The position numbers and the translations under genes are program-made. From Gammaproteobacteria bacterium (GTDB taxonomy: Bacteria > Pseudomonadota > Gammaproteobacteria > Steroidobacterales > Steroidobacteraceae), in the NCBI GenBank assembly GCA_028870705.1, contig JAGWPD010000055.1, positions 1-35,166 of the forward strand: 35,166 bases of DNA. Direction: 5' to 3'. Within the stretch, counting starts at the first letter, position 1. The number at the start of each line of letters is the position of its first letter. Under the pieces are notes generated by a model. The model saw nothing but the letters and a program-made list of their open reading frames with translations. It was not told the DNA's origin and ran no database searches. Shown here in pieces: positions 31,182 through 35,166 of this stretch.

Positions 31182-32045
31182 GTGAACCAGAAAGAACCGC
31201 CCGGTGAGCATCTTGGCAGCGTCGACCTGCGCGACGAGCCGGTGTACTGGAACCTGGGGGAGTCGCTTTCCTATGGGCAGTACCTGCGGCTCGACCTGCT
31301 GCTCGCGGCGCAACGGCCGCTGACCGCCGAGCACAACGAGATGCTGTTCATCATCGTGCACCAGGTCTCGGAACTGTGGATGCGGCTGCTGCGCCACGAA
31401 CTGGCGGCGGTGATGGACTGCGTGCGTCGCGACGAGCTGGATGCATCCTTCAAGATGTTCAGCCGCATCGATCACGTGCAGGGGCAGCTGCTGGCCGTCT
31501 GGGACGTGCTCTCGACGATGACGCCGTTCGACTATTCGGCCTTCCGCAATGCGCTTGGGCGCTCATCGGGTTTCCAGTCGCAGCAATACCGGCTGATCGA
31601 ATTCATGCTCGGGAACAAGCACGCCGACATGATCAGGGTGCACGAGCGCGATCCCGCGGTCTACGCGGAGCTGGAGCGGGCGTTGCGTGCGCCGAGCCTG
31701 TACGACGAGGTGCTGCGGCTCCTCTCGCGCCGCGGCCGCGGGATTCCGCAGGAGCTGCTGGCGCGCGACTTCTCGCAACCCTACGAAGCGCACAAGCAGG
31801 TTACGGCGTCCTGGCTGAGCGTCTACCTGAATGCCGAACAGGACTGGGATCTCTACGAACTCGGGGAGCACCTGGTCGACCTGGACCATCGCTTCCAGCT
31901 CTGGCGCTTCCAGCACATGAAGACCGTCGAGCGGATCATCGGCTACAAGCCCGGCACCGGCGGCACCGCCGGCGTGGCCTACCTCGCCAAGGCGTTGCGC
32001 CTCAGGTTCTTTCCGGAGCTGTGGGAAGCGCGTAATTCGATGTAG
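31182..32045 (+). CDS. kynA: Tryptophan 2,3-dioxygenase
   Basis: 287 residues, the usual size of the bacterial haem enzyme that opens tryptophan to N-formylkynurenine, the first step of the kynurenine pathway. Recognisable blocks are LSYGQYLRLDLLLAAQRPL, FIIVHQVSELWMRLLRHEL (distal-pocket His), SSGFQSQQYRLIEFMLGNK and HRFQLWRFQHMKTVERIIGY (proximal haem His region), then PGTGGTAGVAYL, the flexible loop that closes on substrate. The start is GTG with GGAGG upstream. The 3' end overlaps the convergent msrQ by 44 bases. No kynB/kynU genes are in the window. Confidence 0.96.
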   Translation: MNQKEPPGEHLGSVDLRDEPVYWNLGESLSYGQYLRLDLLLAAQRPLTAEHNEMLFIIVHQVSELWMRLLRHELAAVMDCVRRDELDASFKMFSRIDHVQGQLLAVWDVLSTMTPFDYSAFRNALGRSSGFQSQQYRLIEFMLGNKHADMIRVHERDPAVYAELERALRAPSLYDEVLRLLSRRGRGIPQELLARDFSQPYEAHKQVTASWLSVYLNAEQDWDLYELGEHLVDLDHRFQLWRFQHMKTVERIIGYKPGTGGTAGVAYLAKALRLRFFPELWEARNSM

Positions 32046-32679
32046 CGCTCCGCGCCCGCCTGGCGCGGCGCCGCCACCACCGCCAGCCGAGCAGCAGGGC
32101 GGTCACGCTGGCGTAGAGGAGCGGCTCGCGGATGTCCTTCTTGACCTGCCACCAGTAGTGCCAGACGCCGAGCACGATGATCACGTACACCAGCCGGTGG
32201 AGCTGTTGCCAGCGGCGACCGAGGCGGCGCATCCAGCCGTTCGTCGACGTGATGGCCAGCGCCAGCAGCATCAGCAGCGCCGTGAAACCCAGCGTAATGT
32301 AGGGCCGCTTATAGATATCGGCGGCGATCGCATGGGCGTCGAAGCCCTGGAACGGTCCGACGTACGCGAGAAAATGCAGCAACGCGTAGCAGCAGGCGAA
32401 CACGCCGAGCATGCGCCGCAGGCGCAGCAGCTGCGCGTTGCCGGTGAGCTGGCGGAGCGGGGAGACGCACAGCGTGATGAGCAGCAGGTTGAGTGCGCTG
32501 TGGCCGAAGATGCCGAGCATGCGCCGCACCGGGTCGGCGCCCAGGCCCGGGACCGGCAGGTGCGTGATCGCCAGGGCGTTGCCGATGCCGGCCAGCACCC
32601 ATGCCACCGGCACCAGGCAGATGAGGAACAGCAGCGGTTTGTAGATGAACCCGTAGCGCACGTCGGTACGCATGGTCAT
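32002..32679 (-). CDS. msrQ: MsrQ, haem-binding membrane subunit of the MsrPQ methionine sulfoxide reductase
   Basis: 225 residues with about six membrane helices of the ferric-reductase-like type. Conserved His sites are in GHSALNLLLIT, CCYALLHFLAYVGPF and LHRLVYVIIVLGVWHYWW, which would bind haem b. It passes electrons from the respiratory chain to periplasmic MsrP. ATG 32679 lies 41 bases after the msrP stop. A second in-frame ATG follows two codons later (MTMRTDVRYG). The C-terminal tail after the Arg cluster (about 14 residues) overlaps the end of the convergent kynA. Confidence 0.93.
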   Translation of the reverse strand: MTMRTDVRYGFIYKPLLFLICLVPVAWVLAGIGNALAITHLPVPGLGADPVRRMLGIFGHSALNLLLITLCVSPLRQLTGNAQLLRLRRMLGVFACCYALLHFLAYVGPFQGFDAHAIAADIYKRPYITLGFTALLMLLALAITSTNGWMRRLGRRWQQLHRLVYVIIVLGVWHYWWQVKKDIREPLLYASVTALLLGWRWWRRRARRARSATSNYALPTAPERT

Positions 32680-32720
32680 GGTTGGCAGCGGCTCATGGAG
32701 TGAAACGCGGTCGCCGGCGG

Positions 32721-33680
32721 CTAGAAATTGCTGCGCAGGTCGAGGCCGCGGTACAGCTCGGCAACCTGCTCGCCGTAGCCATTGAACATTTCGGTCGGCC
32801 GCCGCTGCCCGAACAGGCTGGCGCCGATCCGTCGCTCGGTCGCCTGGCTCCAGCGCGGGTGATCGACCCGCGGGTTGACGTTGGCGTAGAAGCCGTATTC
32901 GCCGGGAAAAGCGGCTGGCCAGGAGGTGAGCGGCCGCCGCGCGGTGAAACGGATCCGTACGATCGACTTGCCGCTCTTGAAGCCGTATTTCCACGGCAGG
33001 TGCACGCGCAGCGGTGCGCCATTCTGGTTCGGGAGCTCGCGGCCATAGACGCCCACGACCATCAAAGCCAGCGGGTGCATGGCCTCGTCGATGCGCAAGC
33101 CCTCGCGGTAGGGCCAGTCGAGCAGTCCACTGCGCTGGCCGGGCATCTGCCGCGGATCGAGCAGCGTCGTGAACTCGACGAACTTTGCGCTCGAGGTGGG
33201 GCGGAAGCGTTTCAACAGGTCGGCGAGCGGGAAGCCAACCCAGGGAATGACCATCGACCAGGCTTCCACGCAGCGATGGCGGTAGATCCGTTCCTCGAGG
33301 GGATGCTGCCTGAGGATGTCCTCTAGATGGAAGGTGCCGGTGACTTCGGCCTCGCCTGCGATGCTGAGGGTCCACGGCCGCGTGCGCAGCGAGTCGGAGT
33401 TGGCGGCAGGATCTGTCTTGTCGACGCCGAATTCATAGAAGTTGTTGTAGGTGGTGATCTCCTCGTAGCTGTTGAGCGGGTCCGCGACCCGGTAGCGCGC
33501 GTTGCGGGTGAAATGCAGCGGCGCCAGCGCCGGAGCTGCAGCCGTGCCAACGGCGCGCCCTGGCAGGAGCGCTGCTCCGGCCAGTCCCAGCGCGCCGGCG
33601 AGCAGCTCGCGGCGCACCTGGAAATGGCGCTCCGCGGTGATTTCCGAAGGCGGGATGTAGGGCAAGCTGGGTCTGGGCAT
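32721..33680 (-). CDS. msrP: MsrP, periplasmic molybdopterin methionine sulfoxide reductase catalytic subunit
   Basis: 319 residues. The Tat signal is in the N-terminal 50 residues ([19 protein letters not shown]). The sulfite-oxidase-like molybdopterin domain carries the metal-ligating Cys137 in [36 protein letters not shown] and [16 protein letters not shown] are strongly conserved in MsrP (YedY). It repairs oxidised methionines in periplasmic proteins, using electrons from MsrQ, which is encoded directly downstream. The start is ATG 33680. Confidence 0.96.
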   Translation of the reverse strand: MPRPSLPYIPPSEITAERHFQVRRELLAGALGLAGAALLPGRAVGTAAAPALAPLHFTRNARYRVADPLNSYEEITTYNNFYEFGVDKTDPAANSDSLRTRPWTLSIAGEAEVTGTFHLEDILRQHPLEERIYRHRCVEAWSMVIPWVGFPLADLLKRFRPTSSAKFVEFTTLLDPRQMPGQRSGLLDWPYREGLRIDEAMHPLALMVVGVYGRELPNQNGAPLRVHLPWKYGFKSGKSIVRIRFTARRPLTSWPAAFPGEYGFYANVNPRVDHPRWSQATERRIGASLFGQRRPTEMFNGYGEQVAELYRGLDLRSNF

Positions 33681-33702
33681 GGCTCTGCCTGAACGCGGAT
33701 GG

Positions 33703-33720
33703 GAAAATGCGGCGCCGCAT
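33703..33720 (-). terminator. Palindrome plus T-run downstream of the HAD phosphatase gene
   Basis: On the minus strand the perfect palindrome atgcggcgccgcat (33720-33707) is followed by TTT, giving ATTTTCCC. It lies 46 bases past the HAD gene stop and 26 bases before the msrP start, so it could end HAD transcripts or act as an msrP leader hairpin. The stem is only 5 bases with a 4-base loop. Confidence 0.35.
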
Positions 33721-33765
33721 CGAACCGGCCGCCGTCACTCCTATATCGTCACGGCTGCCTGGAAG

Positions 33766-34461
33766 TTACAGACTCGTGCGCGCGGCCAAAGTGCCCGCGT
33801 CGCCGCGCTGCGACCAGCGTACGGCGCGCACCGAGGGCAAATCCAGAACATCCCGCCGGCGGCCATTGACGTAGGTGCCTGCGCTCACCAGCCGCAGGTG
33901 CTCGAGATCGGCGCGGCTGTTGCCGTAGGCATGTGCGAGCAGCGGCTGGTGCGCGGCGAGGAGCCGGCGCAGGCAGCGGGTCTTTTCCGCGCCGCGACGG
34001 TTCGGCGTGGCCAGCCCGCCATCAAGCGTGCCATCCGGCCGCCAGCGCACCTCGCTGCAGACGCATTCATCGAAGCCCAGCGCGGCCGCAATCTTCGGCA
34101 CGTACAGATCGGGGCTCGCCGACAGCAGCACCAGGTGCGCCTGCGCGCGGCGGTGCGCGGCGATGCAGGTGAGCGCTTCGCCATACAGGCCGCTGCGCAA
34201 CAGCCGCTGCGTGAAGCGCTCGCTCCAGACGTCGAGCTGCGCGCGCGTCAGGCCGCCGAGCGTCAGGCGGATGACAGCGCCCTTGAGTGCGCCGCGGTCG
34301 CGGCCATCCACGAGGTACCGCAGCAGTGGCGCGGTGCACAGCGGCAGCCGCCACCAGCGGCGCGGATGGCGCAGCAGGAAGCCGGCGATGAACGGCCACA
34401 GCGTGTCGTGGCGCGTGATCGTGCCATCGAGGTCGAAGACCGCCAGCGTGCTTTCAGCCAC
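33766..34461 (-). CDS. HAD-IB family phosphatase (SerB-like fold)
   Basis: 231 residues. HAD motif I is DLDGTIT (nucleophile Asp10, acid Asp12), motif II is VLLSASPDLY, motif III Lys is in RGAEKTRCLRRLL, and motif IV is AYGNSRADLEHL. This arrangement, with SAS and GNSxxD, is the HAD-IB class (PSP-like hydrolases of the YfhB type), which act on phospholipid-like or small phosphorylated molecules. The substrate is not deducible. It lies 16 bases after the acnA stop on the same strand, so it may be read from the acnA transcript. Confidence 0.88.
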   Translation of the reverse strand: MAESTLAVFDLDGTITRHDTLWPFIAGFLLRHPRRWWRLPLCTAPLLRYLVDGRDRGALKGAVIRLTLGGLTRAQLDVWSERFTQRLLRSGLYGEALTCIAAHRRAQAHLVLLSASPDLYVPKIAAALGFDECVCSEVRWRPDGTLDGGLATPNRRGAEKTRCLRRLLAAHQPLLAHAYGNSRADLEHLRLVSAGTYVNGRRRDVLDLPSVRAVRWSQRGDAGTLAARTSL

Positions 34462-34477
34462 CGGCGCGTGGCCCGGT

Positions 34478-35166
34478 TCAGGCGGCCTTGCCGGCTACCG
34501 CCAGTTGCCGCAGCACGTAGTGCAGGATGCCGCCGTGCTGGAAATACTCGCGCTCCTTGGGCGTGTCTATGCGTACTCGCGCGACGAAGCGCGTTGTGGC
34601 GCCGTCAATCCCGCTGGCCACCACCGTGACTGTGCGCGCGTTGCCCTGGTCGAGCCCCTGGATCTCGAAGCTCTCACGACCGGTCAGGCCCAGCGACTGC
34701 GCATTGGCTCCGGCGGCGAACTGCAGCGGCAGCACGCCCATGCCGATCAGGTTCGAGCGATGGATGCGCTCGAAGCTCTCGGCAATGACCGCGCGCACGC
34801 CCAGCAGCATCGTGCCCTTGGCGGCCCAGTCGCGCGAGGAACCGGTGCCGTATTCCTTGCCGGCGATGATGATCAGCGGCGTGCGCTCCGCCTGGTAGCG
34901 AATCGCGGCGTCGTAGATGCTCATCTGCTCGCCGCTCGGCACGTGCAGCGTGATGCCGCCCTCGGTGCCCGGCAGCAGCAGATTCCGCAGGCGGATGTTG
35001 GCGAAGGTGCCCCGCATCATGACTTCGTGGTTGCCGCGGCGGGCGCCGTAGGAGTTGAAGTCGGCGGGCTGGACGCCCTGATCCATCAGGTAGCGGGCCG
35101 CGGGGCTCTTCTTGGAGATGTTGCCGGCGGGGGAGATGTGGTCGGTGGTCACCGAGTCGCCGAGCA
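34478..35166 (-). CDS. acnA: Aconitate hydratase, C-terminal part (partial at window edge)
   Basis: The last 229 or so codons of an AcnA/IRP-type aconitase; the start lies beyond the window's right edge. The frame reads [20 protein letters not shown], then [41 protein letters not shown] and [27 protein letters not shown], all in the AcnA swivel domain (the AcnB order is different). The swivel-domain serine and arginine in SSRDWAAKG are present. The enzyme interconverts citrate and isocitrate in the TCA cycle; the iron-sulfur Cys ligands lie in the missing part. The GTG at 35152 is an internal Val codon. Confidence 0.95.
   Translation of the reverse strand, partial: LGDSVTTDHISPAGNISKKSPAARYLMDQGVQPADFNSYGARRGNHEVMMRGTFANIRLRNLLLPGTEGGITLHVPSGEQMSIYDAAIRYQAERTPLIIIAGKEYGTGSSRDWAAKGTMLLGVRAVIAESFERIHRSNLIGMGVLPLQFAAGANAQSLGLTGRESFEIQGLDQGNARTVTVVASGIDGATTRFVARVRIDTPKEREYFQHGGILHYVLRQLAVAGKAA

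Noticed and set aside
32680-33375. Upstream extension of the msrQ frame
   Set aside because: The open frame continues into msrP, but the added sequence is an out-of-frame translation of msrP. The MsrQ family start is at ATG 32679.
1-35166. tRNA or rRNA genes, CRISPR arrays, insertion sequences and prophage genes
   Set aside because: All gaps are under about 225 bases. None contains a cloverleaf, regularly spaced repeats, or transposase or phage genes that I can recognise.

Overview
This is a GC-rich (roughly two thirds G+C), densely coded bacterial chromosome segment. It carries a bifunctional ThrA in a thrABC operon, proofreading DnaQ, MsrPQ, a bacterial tryptophan 2,3-dioxygenase, TatD and an AcnA-type aconitase. 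That combination points to a gammaproteobacterium of the Xanthomonadales/Nevskiales/Steroidobacterales kind; this is inferred from gene content and base composition, not from a marker gene. Nearly all of the sequence is coding. No intergenic gap exceeds 300 bases. I saw no rRNA, tRNA, CRISPR array, insertion sequence or prophage.

Layout. 1-3205: 3' part of dnaQ, a UDP-glucuronate 4-epimerase-like gene and pgi, joined by 4-base stop/start overlaps. 3267-5035: a divergent tetR/methyltransferase pair with a perfect 16-base palindrome in the spacer of the methyltransferase promoter. 5032-7387: a MAPEG membrane protein, a papain-like protease and a zinc-less quinone oxidoreductase. 7384-11567 (minus): a secreted subtilisin-like protease followed by a large Ig-domain lipoprotein, coupled through a TTGA stop/start overlap. 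11789-20940 (plus): a compact, divergent Tad/Flp-type pilus or secretion locus (pilin-like, TadG-like, TadE, a secreted unknown, a 58-residue mini-pilin, CpaB, CpaC secretin, TadA ATPase, TadB, TadC, a DUF192 protein, TadE). 20950-23975: an HlyD/ABC exporter. 24107-29461: thrA-thrB-thrC plus a NERD-domain protein. 29499-35166: tatD, a YgjP-like metallopeptidase, kynA, msrP-msrQ (methionine sulfoxide repair), a HAD-IB phosphatase and the 3' part of acnA.

Most of the window is housekeeping metabolism. The accessory part is 7384-20940. There an extracellular protease and lipoprotein module is transcribed away from a Tad-like machine that lacks TadZ, TadD and a prepilin peptidase in this window but includes a DUF192 protein, an unrecognised secreted protein and two different small pilins. 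The 218-base region between the two modules would hold the promoters of both. This is the best candidate for an under-described system here.

A recurring feature is very tight packing. Many genes start within the stop codon of the gene before (ATGA, GTGA, TTGA). Several convergent pairs share stop-codon bases. Some genes have a -10-like hexamer only 6-10 bases before the start codon, which suggests short-leader or leaderless mRNAs.
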